Below are positions 7,234 to 14,480 of a DNA stretch of 21,026 bases, piece after piece. Below the pieces are notes generated by a model that was not told where the DNA came from, did not search any database, and saw nothing but the letters and a program-made list of their open reading frames with translations. Both the position numbers and the translations under genes were made by a program. The DNA comes from an uncultured Fibrobacter sp. (GTDB lineage Bacteria; Fibrobacterota; Fibrobacteria; Fibrobacterales; Fibrobacteraceae). Every line of letters starts with the position of its first letter. The stretch's first letter is position 1. The stretch is taken from positions 1-21,026 of the forward strand of contig CAKUTF010000044.1 in NCBI GenBank assembly GCA_934691725.1, given 5' to 3'.

Positions 7234-8522
7234 TTTCTGCTCCTTTCTCCGGTGGCTTTTTTCATTTCAGGTTTCCAGCTTTCGGAACGTGAACGGTCTT
7301 TCCAGTTTGCAGAAATCTGATGTCCGTCAGTGAAAATAAATGTCATCTCATTTGGTGCAGGAACAAGAATTATTGCAATTTGACTTTCAAAAACATTCAC
7401 ATCAAATTTTTGTAAATCAAGCACTTCGCAACATACTGAAATCAGCGTATTTTCGGGAATTTGCTTTGCTTTAGAACAGTATTTTTTACCCTTTGTGTTG
7501 TATGTAGCACAGATCCAGACAATGCCCGTTGGCGTTGTTTTTCTGCGATAATTTTTGCCGCAGCATTCGCACTTGATTTTGCCTGTAAACGGATAAGTGA
7601 CAGCCGTTGATTTGGTTGGAGTAAACTGTTCTTGATGCTTTTTCATCAAGTTCTGCACTGCGAGAAATACGCTCTTTTCAATAATCGGAGGATGTGCTTC
7701 TTCCACATAAAATTTTTTGATCTCACCGTGATTGACCATTTTCCTCTTTGTCAGATGATTTTCACTGTAGAATTTTTGCAGCATAAGTTCACCACAGTAT
7801 TTTTCATTTGTGAGGATTCTTCTGACTGCTTCCGCCGTCCATTCGTTATCAAATTTGGTGGAGATATGCATTTCATTCAGCATATTTGCAACTGCAAGTT
7901 TCCCCATTCCCGACAGATAACTGTTGAAAATCAGCCTGACAATTCTCGCTTCGTCAGGGATAATTTCAAGCACTCCGTTATGATTCCTTTTGTAACCCAG
8001 CATCTGCAAACTGCTGACCTTTCCTTTTTCAAAATCCTTACGGATACGCCATTTCTGATTTTCACTTGCGGATAAACTCTCCTCCTGTGCGTAGCTTGCA
8101 AGAATAGATAACATCAATTCTCCGTCTGAAGAAAGACTGTGAATTTGCTGTTCCTCAAAATAAACGTCAACACCTAAATCTTTCAGTTCACGCACTGTTT
8201 CAAGAAGTGTTAACGTATTTCTCGCAAATCTTGAAATGGATTTTGTGATGATAAGATTCAGATTTCCTGCACGGCATTCCGCAAGCATTTTCTGAAAGTT
8301 CTGACGGCTGTCCTTGGTTCCGGTCATTGCTTCATCGGCATAAACTCCGCAAAAACGCCATTCAGGATTTTTTTGAATCAGATCGCTGTAATAGCTGACC
8401 TGTGCGGAAAGGGAATGCAGCATAGCGTCCTTTCCGCTGGAAACACGAGCATAAGCAGCAACTCGTTTCTGCTTTTTTATTTTTGGAGTATAAAAATCTA
8501 CTCTCTCCACGATTCTTGCCAT
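7212..8522 (-). CDS. Large serine recombinase (first of a tandem pair)
   Basis: A 436-aa large serine recombinase, diverged from its neighbour but with the same plan. The resolvase domain has S28 in AYARVSSGKDAM, the conserved ITKSISRFARNTLTLL segment and LASYAQEESLSASENQKW. The recombinase domain covers about residues 165-285. A zinc ribbon (CECCGKNYRRKTTPTG and later C residues) lies at about 312-350. It is shorter than the partner because it lacks the long C-terminal coiled coil and ends in a basic tail. GGAGG precedes ATG 8522, and a separate promoter lies upstream at 8576-8548. It could be the integrase, a partner subunit, or the older of two stacked insertions. Probably both are needed for directional integration/excision, but this is inference. 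Confidence 0.92.
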   Translation of the reverse strand: MARIVERVDFYTPKIKKQKRVAAYARVSSGKDAMLHSLSAQVSYYSDLIQKNPEWRFCGVYADEAMTGTKDSRQNFQKMLAECRAGNLNLIITKSISRFARNTLTLLETVRELKDLGVDVYFEEQQIHSLSSDGELMLSILASYAQEESLSASENQKWRIRKDFEKGKVSSLQMLGYKRNHNGVLEIIPDEARIVRLIFNSYLSGMGKLAVANMLNEMHISTKFDNEWTAEAVRRILTNEKYCGELMLQKFYSENHLTKRKMVNHGEIKKFYVEEAHPPIIEKSVFLAVQNLMKKHQEQFTPTKSTAVTYPFTGKIKCECCGKNYRRKTTPTGIVWICATYNTKGKKYCSKAKQIPENTLISVCCEVLDLQKFDVNVFESQIAIILVPAPNEMTFIFTDGHQISANWKDRSRSESWKPEMKKATGERSRKWHEQSR

Positions 8523-8547
8523 AAAATCGCCTCCTTGTCAGTGTTAC

Positions 8548-8576
8548 ATATTAAATCAGAAGTGCCTGAAAGTCAA
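8548..8576 (-). promoter_or_regulatory. Promoter of the recombinase pair
   Basis: On the minus strand, TTGACT (8576-8571), a 17-bp spacer, then TAATAT (8553-8548), 26 bp before the ATG of the first recombinase. It overlaps the end of the SHOCT-like gene and would let the recombinases be expressed apart from late transcription. Confidence 0.55.
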
Positions 8577-8743
8577 GCAATTTCACGATATATGCTGCAC
8601 AAGGATAAGCCACATTTTTCGGCAATATTTGACTCGCATCTGTGAAATTCAGACTCCGTGATTGTGCCGCTTTTCAGTAGCTTTCGGAATAAAATAATCG
8701 CCACTTTGTAGGTGGCGATATGCTGTAATTTTTCACTGGTCAT
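8573..8743 (-). CDS. SHOCT-like small protein
   Basis: A 56-aa protein: a hydrophobic helix (ATYKVAIILFRKLLKSG) followed by GTITESEFHRCESNIAEKCG, the short C-terminal SHOCT-type motif found in many small Firmicute proteins encoded next to serine recombinases. A longer in-frame reading exists, but this start is preferred: AAAGGAG lies 7 nt upstream of ATG 8743, and the gene then overlaps the preceding stop by only 11 nt. The role is unknown; a recombination accessory or regulatory factor is a guess from context. Confidence 0.75.
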   Translation of the reverse strand: MTSEKLQHIATYKVAIILFRKLLKSGTITESEFHRCESNIAEKCGLSLCSIYREIA

Positions 8744-9083
8744 TGCGGTACTCCTTTCGGCAGGATTTGCCATAACAGGTTTTAGAACAGTATTTTCTTG
8801 ACTTGCTTGGGTAAGCGTAGAACGTTTTTCCACAAGATTCACATTTGTATTCAATCATTCCGGAAGTGCGGTGGGGATGCCTCCGCCACCATGTCATTCT
8901 GCATTTGTCGCTGCAATATTTTCTTCCGATAACGACTGTGCCACAGACAAGGCAGGCATCGCTGTTTCTCTTCAAAAATGACTTTACCGTGTTCTCCGAT
9001 AGTTTTAGTTCAGCGGCTATTTTCCTATATCCATAGCCATTTGCCTTTAACTTTATTATTTGAGTTTTATCAGCGTCAGTCAT
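8733..9083 (-). CDS. HTH and double zinc-ribbon protein
   Basis: A 116-aa protein. Residues 8-38 are a sigma-70-region-4/resolvase-like helix-turn-helix (KANGYGYRKIAAELKLSENTVKSFLK). Two Cys4 zinc knuckles follow: C44/C47/C57/C61 and C81/C84/C99/C103. The chosen start is ATG 9083, with GGAGG 6 nt upstream; a longer in-frame extension lacks a ribosome site and reaches into the hairpin. It is the first gene of a cassette continuing into the SHOCT-like gene and the two serine recombinases. A DNA-binding accessory, such as a directionality or regulatory factor, is plausible from context but not shown. Confidence 0.8.
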   Translation of the reverse strand: MTDADKTQIIKLKANGYGYRKIAAELKLSENTVKSFLKRNSDACLVCGTVVIGRKYCSDKCRMTWWRRHPHRTSGMIEYKCESCGKTFYAYPSKSRKYCSKTCYGKSCRKEYRNDQ

Positions 9084-9100
9084 AAGGCACCTCCAAATGG

Positions 9101-9131
9101 AAACGGCTGCCGATTGGTTCAACAGCCGTTT
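9101..9131 (-). terminator. Hairpin after the endolysin gene
   Basis: AAACGGCTG and CAGCCGTTT form a 9-bp perfect inverted repeat with a 13-nt loop, directly after the endolysin stop. On the minus strand it is followed by CCATTTGG rather than a clean T tract, so termination may be partial. It separates the late operon from the recombination cassette. Confidence 0.5.
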
Positions 9132-9138
9132 ATAAAGT

Positions 9139-10053
9139 TTATTTCATTAGTTCATTCACATATTTCTGCACAGCATTGTAGTCATATCCGGCATTGGCGA
9201 GTCTGTTTTTGCGGTCAGCACCGTTGCCCCATTTTCCCTGAATAACCTCACGGGCAATTTCATCAACGGACTTCTTAACAGGATAAACAACCTTGCCGTT
9301 GCTATCGAACACAGAATAACTCGGTTTACAAGCCTTTTTTGCATTTTCCAGAGAAGAAAAAGCACCGATCTGCGACTTTGCATCAGACCATGTCTTTCTC
9401 ACTCTATAAATCTTTTTAGCAGAAGGTGTTGCAGGTGCGGAAGAACCGGAGTTCATATAGGACTGCACCTTTTTCTTAAACTCTGCCCAATGGGGCAGAA
9501 TGTACAGCGGACACGTTTTGTACGGATTTTTCGCTGTATTGAGATAATCCAAAGTGCCTGACTTTCCGTCACGAACATTCAGCCAATGGGTGTGGGTGTA
9601 AAGGTGGTTTATGTCAAGATTGTACTTTTTCAAAAGTGCCGCCGCAAGTCTTGCACAGTTATCCTCGGACTTTTTGTCTTTGTCATTATATGCAGAAGAC
9701 ATAATACATTCAATCGCAATGGTTCGGCGGTTGCCATTGCCACTGCCGTCAGCGGCGTGCCAGCCACTAAGATTCAGAGGCAAATTCTGCCACGCACAGA
9801 CGTTATCAACATAATAATGGACACGGACATCTTTCATATTACCGTTGACCGTTGCCCTTGTGTACTGCTCGGCAGGAGTAGTTCCTGCGGCAGTTGTAAT
9901 CCACGAAGTATTGTGGATTGTTACACCGATAATTTTGCCCTCCATAGATACAGAGGGCATATCAATGTTATATGGATTATGCTTTGTGAGTAAATACTCG
10001 TTGACGGTTATACCGCCAAGGTTTGTAGTTTTATCAGGTTTCAGAATCATCAT
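9139..10053 (-). CDS. Phage endolysin: N-acetylmuramoyl-L-alanine amidase
   Basis: A 304-aa peptidoglycan hydrolase that cuts the MurNAc-L-Ala amide bond at lysis. Residues about 38-195 are an Amidase_2/PGRP-type domain with likely zinc ligands H47 (VTIHNTSW), H154 or H156 (YTHTHW) and C181 (YKTCP), and E115 in TIAIE. Residues about 213-260 (YRVRKTWSDAKSQIGAFSS) are a SPOR-like wall-binding segment. Residues about 263-304 (VDEIAREVIQGKWGNGADR, then NAGYDYNAVQKYVNEL) are a CW_7 (Cpl-7) repeat that binds muropeptide. Three ATGs lie in a row; 10053 is preferred, 7 nt from GAGGAG, and the start overlaps the holin 3' end. Together with the holin it forms the lysis cassette. Confidence 0.92.
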   Translation of the reverse strand: MMILKPDKTTNLGGITVNEYLLTKHNPYNIDMPSVSMEGKIIGVTIHNTSWITTAAGTTPAEQYTRATVNGNMKDVRVHYYVDNVCAWQNLPLNLSGWHAADGSGNGNRRTIAIECIMSSAYNDKDKKSEDNCARLAAALLKKYNLDINHLYTHTHWLNVRDGKSGTLDYLNTAKNPYKTCPLYILPHWAEFKKKVQSYMNSGSSAPATPSAKKIYRVRKTWSDAKSQIGAFSSLENAKKACKPSYSVFDSNGKVVYPVKKSVDEIAREVIQGKWGNGADRKNRLANAGYDYNAVQKYVNELMK

Positions 10054-10489
10054 CATTTTCCTCCTCAAATTCTTCTTCCATTCTGCCAACCTTAGTTTGC
10101 AGAACATCAATTGCTTTTTTAATTGCGGGCGGATACGGGATTCCCATTAAAGTAGTGTTCTCAATAATTGAGAGCAGCTCATTCAGGCAGAAACTGATAC
10201 AGACTGTATCACGGATATATGTAGTTCCCAGAAGAATATCAATTCTCACGCCGACTACAACCATGAGCAGAATGCAGAACTTCTTAGCAAGTCCAATCCA
10301 GCCTGCCTTGCTGTTGAGTGTACCACTTCTGCTGTGCTTGGATTTACCCATTACAGCAGTAACCAGACCCGTCACAAAGTCAATGCCCATAAGGACTACG
10401 AGGGTAGCAAGTGCAGAGTCCCAGCCACCGAGCAGAGTTGCAATAAAACCTCCCACTACTCCTGCAATAAGGCAAAAAGTTTCTTTCAT
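10034..10489 (-). CDS. Phage holin (phage_holin_4 / TcdE-like)
   Basis: A 151-aa membrane protein with three to four hydrophobic segments: residues about 4-24, 25-47 (ALATLVVLMGIDFVTGLVTAV), 70-90 (KFCILLMVVVGVRIDILLG) and 95-110. The GIDFVTGLVTAVMGK motif followed by SRSGTLNSKAGWIGLAKK is diagnostic of the phage_holin_4 family. The acidic C-terminus faces the cytoplasm. It forms lesions that let the endolysin reach the wall. ATG 10489 is preferred (AAAGGA about 9 nt upstream) over two ATGs sitting directly on the ribosome site. The gene overlaps the 3' end of the preceding gene's operon junction and runs into the endolysin gene. Confidence 0.92.
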   Translation of the reverse strand: MKETFCLIAGVVGGFIATLLGGWDSALATLVVLMGIDFVTGLVTAVMGKSKHSRSGTLNSKAGWIGLAKKFCILLMVVVGVRIDILLGTTYIRDTVCISFCLNELLSIIENTTLMGIPYPPAIKKAIDVLQTKVGRMEEEFEEENDDDSET

Positions 10490-10494
10490 AAACA

Positions 10495-10815
10495 TCATCC
10501 TTTCATAAATTTGATTGATTCAATCATCGGATGTGAATTGTCCGATGTGCCTTTAAAGGCAAGATAATATTCTCCATCCGGTACATTTTCAAGTGACTGT
10601 ATCACAGAAATATAGGTATCGGAATAAAGCCATTTGAATTGCAAAGTTTCCGCATTTCCTGCCTGTATTTCTTCATAGATATACTGAGCAAGTTCAGACC
10701 ATGTTTTATCATTTTTTCTCACAAGATAGAATTCTGCATCCTGCGATGCACCTACTGTATATCTGAGAATCAGGTTCATGGAAGAAGTCAAAGCAACAGG
10801 TGTCAGACAAAGCAC
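10495..10815 (-). CDS. Fibre-associated protein or frameshifted fibre C-terminus
   Basis: A 106-aa reading from a GTG at 10815, between the fibre gene and the holin. It is beta-rich (DAEFYLVRKNDKTWSELAQY, VPDGEYYLAFKGTSDNSHP), looks like a tail-fibre C-terminal domain, and is not a known enzyme. The same frame stays open upstream to 10884, inside the end of the fibre gene, reading FDYALYFNQTDFSWAGTVFV. That peptide and its codons look more natural than the last 25 residues of the fibre frame, which use CGC, CGG and GGG. So this may be the true C-terminus of the fibre, split off by a one-base deletion, rather than a separate gene. AGGA about 9 nt before GTG keeps the separate-gene option open. 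Confidence 0.6.
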   Translation of the reverse strand: MLCLTPVALTSSMNLILRYTVGASQDAEFYLVRKNDKTWSELAQYIYEEIQAGNAETLQFKWLYSDTYISVIQSLENVPDGEYYLAFKGTSDNSHPMIESIKFMKG

Positions 10816-12002
10816 AAATACCGTTCCTGCCCAACTGAAATCGGTCTGGTTAAAGTAAAGCGCATAGTCAAATGCGGATAACTTTCAGAGAATCCGGCAA
10901 GTGAACGATAACCGTCATTGTAATAGGTGTAAATACTCTCACCATATTTCTGCAAGGCGTCACTACCGGAAGAAAATACAGTGATATATTCGATGCCAGT
11001 GCGGTTTTCGAGTAAAATGATTCTGTTTTCAAGACTAAGTATTTCATCTTCCTTTTCCTGAAATTCAAACTGAACTGAATCAGTAAGCTGCTGAAGAGTA
11101 ATATCTATTTCCTGAATATTGGCGTCAAGATTATCACAACGGTTTGTAAGTCCTATGATGTAGTCCATGGTGCTGTCCTTAAGGGATTGTAATTTCAGCT
11201 GTAAATTCTCATAATCTGCCTTGGTAGAATATTCAGACATATCGGGAGTAACTCCGTCTTTACCAGGAGGACCCTGTTCACCTTGCGGACCCACAGCACC
11301 GTCTTTGCCTTTCAGACTTTCAAGCCATTCAGCTTCAGTGCCGACAAAGCCATTTTCCACAGCGATTTCAAATGCTGATTTTCCATTTGTACCGTCCAAA
11401 CCATCACGTCCGTCTACACCGGGTGAGCCTTGTTCACCATTTTTGCCTGGCTGACCGTCTGCACCAGGCGGTCCCTGTTCACCCTGCGGACCCACAGCAC
11501 CGTCTTTTCCGTCAATACCGTCTTTGCCTTTCAGACTTTCAAGCCACTCAGTTTCAGTACCAACAAAGCCATTCTCCACAGCAATTTCAAATGCAGATTT
11601 ACCATTGCCGCCTTTTTCACTTATCTTCTGTAATAACTGCTGATACAAATCGGGAGTTGGCGGTACACTGCTGTTTTCACCGTCAAAACCAGACGGCCTG
11701 ATATTCAGCGTTTTTACAATGGTGGTTGCCCTTACAGTTTCTGATGCACTTGCATCATATCCGAAGAGTGACATCTTCACAGCACCGGGCGTAAGTTCTG
11801 CCGGCAACAGACAGCTTGTCCCGTCTGTTCCAAGAACCCTGTTGTATGTAAATTCGTCCTGTGAGAACTGCACCACTTTGTGAAGCGGTTTCCAGCTGTT
11901 ATCAAACACAAAATGTATTTTTACAAAAGCAATCTGGTCAGCTGCGATTATCTCATGCTCTAAGGTTTCAATGTTCTGTCCTTTTACAAGATATTTAATC
12001 AT
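10803..12002 (-). CDS. Collagen-like phage tail fibre / baseplate protein
   Basis: A 399-aa structural protein. Residues 1-115 resemble a BppU-type N-terminal domain that anchors fibres to the baseplate (KIHFVFDNSWKPLHKVVQF, PGAVKMSLFGYDA). Residues 133-160 and 207-234 are two near-identical copies of a module with NGKSAFEIAVENGFVGTE and EWLESLKGKDG. Each is followed by collagen-like G-X-Y stretches (161-206, 235-250; GPQGEQGPPG), which trimerise. A coiled coil (about 258-335) and a beta-rich end follow. The ATG overlaps the preceding gene's stop by 8 bp, and GGAGGGAAG serves as the ribosome site. It is probably a host-surface adhesin fibre. The last 25-30 residues may be out of frame. Confidence 0.85.
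   Translation of the reverse strand: MIKYLVKGQNIETLEHEIIAADQIAFVKIHFVFDNSWKPLHKVVQFSQDEFTYNRVLGTDGTSCLLPAELTPGAVKMSLFGYDASASETVRATTIVKTLNIRPSGFDGENSSVPPTPDLYQQLLQKISEKGGNGKSAFEIAVENGFVGTETEWLESLKGKDGIDGKDGAVGPQGEQGPPGADGQPGKNGEQGSPGVDGRDGLDGTNGKSAFEIAVENGFVGTEAEWLESLKGKDGAVGPQGEQGPPGKDGVTPDMSEYSTKADYENLQLKLQSLKDSTMDYIIGLTNRCDNLDANIQEIDITLQQLTDSVQFEFQEKEDEILSLENRIILLENRTGIEYITVFSSGSDALQKYGESIYTYYNDGYRSLAGFSESYPHLTMRFTLTRPISVGQERYLCFV
11267..11610 (-). repeat. Internal duplicated module in the fibre gene
   Basis: Two copies of a roughly 90-bp unit (11302-11392 and 11521-11611, offset 219 bp) encode the NGKSAFEIAVENGFVGTE module. Adjoining collagen-coding copies at 11269 and 11470 are offset 201 bp. 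The copies differ mainly at third positions, which indicates an older duplication held by selection. Confidence 0.8.
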
Positions 12003-13362
12003 GAACTTCCCTCCATTCTCCGTTTACATATTCCATATATCCGTCAAGGCACTGAATTTTTGTCAGCGGAGTTTCAATTGTTCCTACTGCGTGACCGTCC
12101 CAGTTTGTATGCTTTGTAATGGAATTCCACTCAGAAATAGTTCCCTCATAGGTTATGAGAGTGAGGCTTTCACAGTAATTGAAACAGCCTCCAAAAATTT
12201 CTGTTGTGCTTTTTGTTATGGTAAAGTTTTTTAGTTTAATACAGCGGACAAACATTCTGTCACTGATGATTTTACCGCTGTAACGAACAGTTTCAAGTTT
12301 CTGACATTCGCTGAATGCCATTTCCCCGACAACTGAAACAGACGAAGGAATTGTAACTGATTTTATTGAAGTTCCTGAAAAGGCGTTCCTTGCAATCTCA
12401 TTCACGCCTGCAGGAATTGTAATTTCTATAAGTCCGTAAAGATTCTGATGAACAATATATTCGTCAATATGCGGCATGAAGCTGTTTCTCTTGATTGCTT
12501 TAAGGGTTGTAGGAAGTACAGCCGTTTTCAAGTTATTGCAATACTCGAAAGCATACTCACCAATAGAAGTAATGCCCTCTGACACAATAACCGACTTAAT
12601 ATCAGGATTATCTTTAAAAGGAGATGCGTTTGAACCATTGTCATAGTCAAACATTGCCCCAGTACCTTTGAGAATTAGTTTACCGTCAGAAAAAAGTGTA
12701 AAGTTAATATTCTCACCACATTTGCCAATAGATACCACATCACCCGTCACTTCATCAACTTTTAAAGTAAGCTCATCAATCTTTCCTGTAAGCTGAGCAA
12801 TTGTTGTATTATAGTCTTTCATCTGCTCTGTAATTTCAGCCAGCTGTGACATCATATCTGTGACCTTGCATTTACCGAGAATACAGCGGACATAACCACA
12901 ATATGTTGTATTTTCTCGATAATCAGTTACTTTGATTTCAGTCGCACCTGCATCAATTCTTATCGCACAAAGTGTAAGATATGTTTTGGTTTCTGTATCC
13001 TTGAATCTCGGTATTGACGGTGATGTTGCAGGTGTACCGGCGAGAATCTCAAACTCAATCTTTCGATAATTTTCACCAGTATTGCAACAGATACCAACTG
13101 ACAAATATCTTCCCAGTGATTCGTTCACATAGCTTGAAAGGTCGTATGTGTACGGAGTATCGGAAAGAAAATAGTGACCGTCAATCCATGCTTTTCCGCT
13201 GCCAATAGTCAGCTTTAATTTGTTAGCAGTCAACTTGAAGCACTGACTATAATTATCCTGAATGCCGTTACAGATTATACTGCCAAGATAGTCGCAGAAG
13301 TTCTCAGCAGTATATGTTCTGTCAAGATTTTTTGAATTGAAAAATCCGAATGAAAATGCCAT
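11995..13362 (-). CDS. Phage tail protein with BspA-like leucine-rich repeats
   Basis: A 455-aa protein. Residues 1-170 resemble N-terminal domains of clostridial phage baseplate/receptor-binding proteins (MAFSFGFFNSKNLDRTYTAE, IGSGKAWIDGHYF). Residues about 173-215 are a coiled coil (MMSQLAEITEQMKDYNTTI). Residues about 250-415 are LRR_5 (BspA/TpLRR) repeats with the pattern hydrophobic-EG-hydrophobic-TSIGEYAFEYCNNLKTAVLP, repeated as IPAGVNEIARNAF and IPSSVSVVGEMAF. This repeat class is best known from bacterial surface adhesins, so a host-recognition role is likely. ATG 13362 is chosen (GGGAGG 8 nt upstream). The gene overlaps the end of the Gp37-like gene and the start of the fibre gene by a few bases. 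Confidence 0.85.
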   Translation of the reverse strand: MAFSFGFFNSKNLDRTYTAENFCDYLGSIICNGIQDNYSQCFKLTANKLKLTIGSGKAWIDGHYFLSDTPYTYDLSSYVNESLGRYLSVGICCNTGENYRKIEFEILAGTPATSPSIPRFKDTETKTYLTLCAIRIDAGATEIKVTDYRENTTYCGYVRCILGKCKVTDMMSQLAEITEQMKDYNTTIAQLTGKIDELTLKVDEVTGDVVSIGKCGENINFTLFSDGKLILKGTGAMFDYDNGSNASPFKDNPDIKSVIVSEGITSIGEYAFEYCNNLKTAVLPTTLKAIKRNSFMPHIDEYIVHQNLYGLIEITIPAGVNEIARNAFSGTSIKSVTIPSSVSVVGEMAFSECQKLETVRYSGKIISDRMFVRCIKLKNFTITKSTTEIFGGCFNYCESLTLITYEGTISEWNSITKHTNWDGHAVGTIETPLTKIQCLDGYMEYVNGEWREVHD

Positions 13363-13364
13363 GT

Positions 13365-14477
13365 TCATACCTCCCTGAATGTCGGTGTGAGGTTCCTGCC
13401 GTTCCGGTCAAAACTCTCAATCATACCGATTAGCTGTATTTTATTTTGCCTCAGACCAAATCTGCGGTGTTCTACTGTAACATAATCACCGACAAAGTAA
13501 TCGGTGTTGTATCGAAATTGCGTAGACTGTACAGCAATCTGCGATTCGGATGCTGTCAGCGGAAGAACCATGCTTTGTTTTCCTTTTTCTTTCAGCATTT
13601 CAATATACTTTGCCTCCGGTATAGGCTTTGTTTCTCCGTCAATCTGTTCTTCATCTGACATATCTTTTGCATCAACATACACTTCATAGCGGTCAAGATG
13701 TGAAGGTTCATTGCCATTACAATATGTAGTACGTTTTCTTTCTTCTCCTTCACCTTTGCCGAGAATATATGCAAAGTTCTTTTGCTCAGATATATCAGTA
13801 GCATACGAAAATGAAAGCAGATTATTGTATCCGTCAGAGAACACAATATGCGGATTTTCTTCCTGCATAATGGAACGGTCCGCACCTTCCGATAATTCAA
13901 GAATCATCTCATACTGTTCACCTGTGATTTTATTTAGCCGTATATTTGCAGTACCGCCGATTTTCTCACAAATTGTATATATCCACCGCATAAGATTATC
14001 ATAGCTGATTTGGAGTTTTGTTTTCTGTTCCCAGCAAGAACCTATTGCAGTTCCAACGGAAAGACCGGGAATCTTTCTTACACCGGATACAACAGCATTA
14101 AACTGCACAACAGTTTTTATTATGTCTGCGTATGCTGTTTCCTTTGTGAAATTCACCGTCGGATAGATTATCCTGCGTTCAAGCAGACAAATTAAAAAAC
14201 GGCCTCTCACAATGAGATAGTCGCCGTCCTCTGCATCTGTCTGTATTTCAACGGATTCAATTAGTCCGTAGTGTTCCATATCATCATCACGCCCGACAAT
14301 TCTGCCTGTCTGGAAAATTTCAATATTTTGTGGACTTGCTGCAATATATACCTCAAAAGCACCGCAGGAATAGTATTCAATATCCCATAAAAGAGAAGAA
14401 AAGCTGTCGCATATTGCTTCAAGGGTTATGGATAGTTTGTCCTCCACAGGAATCATATTGTATATTTCAATCTGCAT
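13365..14477 (-). CDS. Gp37-like / Tal-type tail protein
   Basis: A 370-aa structural protein matching the ReqiPepy6 Gp37-like siphovirus family: MQIEIYNMIPVEDKLSITLE, WDIEYYSCGAFEVYI, the FLICLLERRIIYP segment, a long middle domain and a C-terminal DYVTVEHRRFGL region. It sits directly downstream of Dit with a gap of 3 bp. In siphoviruses this position holds the tail-associated protein that closes the tube and docks the receptor-binding proteins. No peptidase motif is seen. The ATG at 14477 has GGGAG upstream, inside the last Dit codons, so translation is coupled. Confidence 0.85.
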   Translation of the reverse strand: MQIEIYNMIPVEDKLSITLEAICDSFSSLLWDIEYYSCGAFEVYIAASPQNIEIFQTGRIVGRDDDMEHYGLIESVEIQTDAEDGDYLIVRGRFLICLLERRIIYPTVNFTKETAYADIIKTVVQFNAVVSGVRKIPGLSVGTAIGSCWEQKTKLQISYDNLMRWIYTICEKIGGTANIRLNKITGEQYEMILELSEGADRSIMQEENPHIVFSDGYNNLLSFSYATDISEQKNFAYILGKGEGEERKRTTYCNGNEPSHLDRYEVYVDAKDMSDEEQIDGETKPIPEAKYIEMLKEKGKQSMVLPLTASESQIAVQSTQFRYNTDYFVGDYVTVEHRRFGLRQNKIQLIGMIESFDRNGRNLTPTFREV

Positions 14478-14480
14478 AAA

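Noticed and set aside
6832..7320. A 162-codon plus-strand frame opposite the two recombinases
   Set aside because: It lies across two clearly coding minus-strand genes, has no promoter or ribosome site, and its Cys/Phe-rich composition is typical of antisense frames.
8573..8854. A 93-aa version of the SHOCT-like protein
   Set aside because: The longer start lies deep in the HTH/zinc-ribbon gene with no ribosome site; AAAGGAG places the start at 8743.
11221..11701. Proline-rich plus-strand frames in the fibre region
   Set aside because: They are reverse complements of Gly-Pro collagen codons, so mere shadows.
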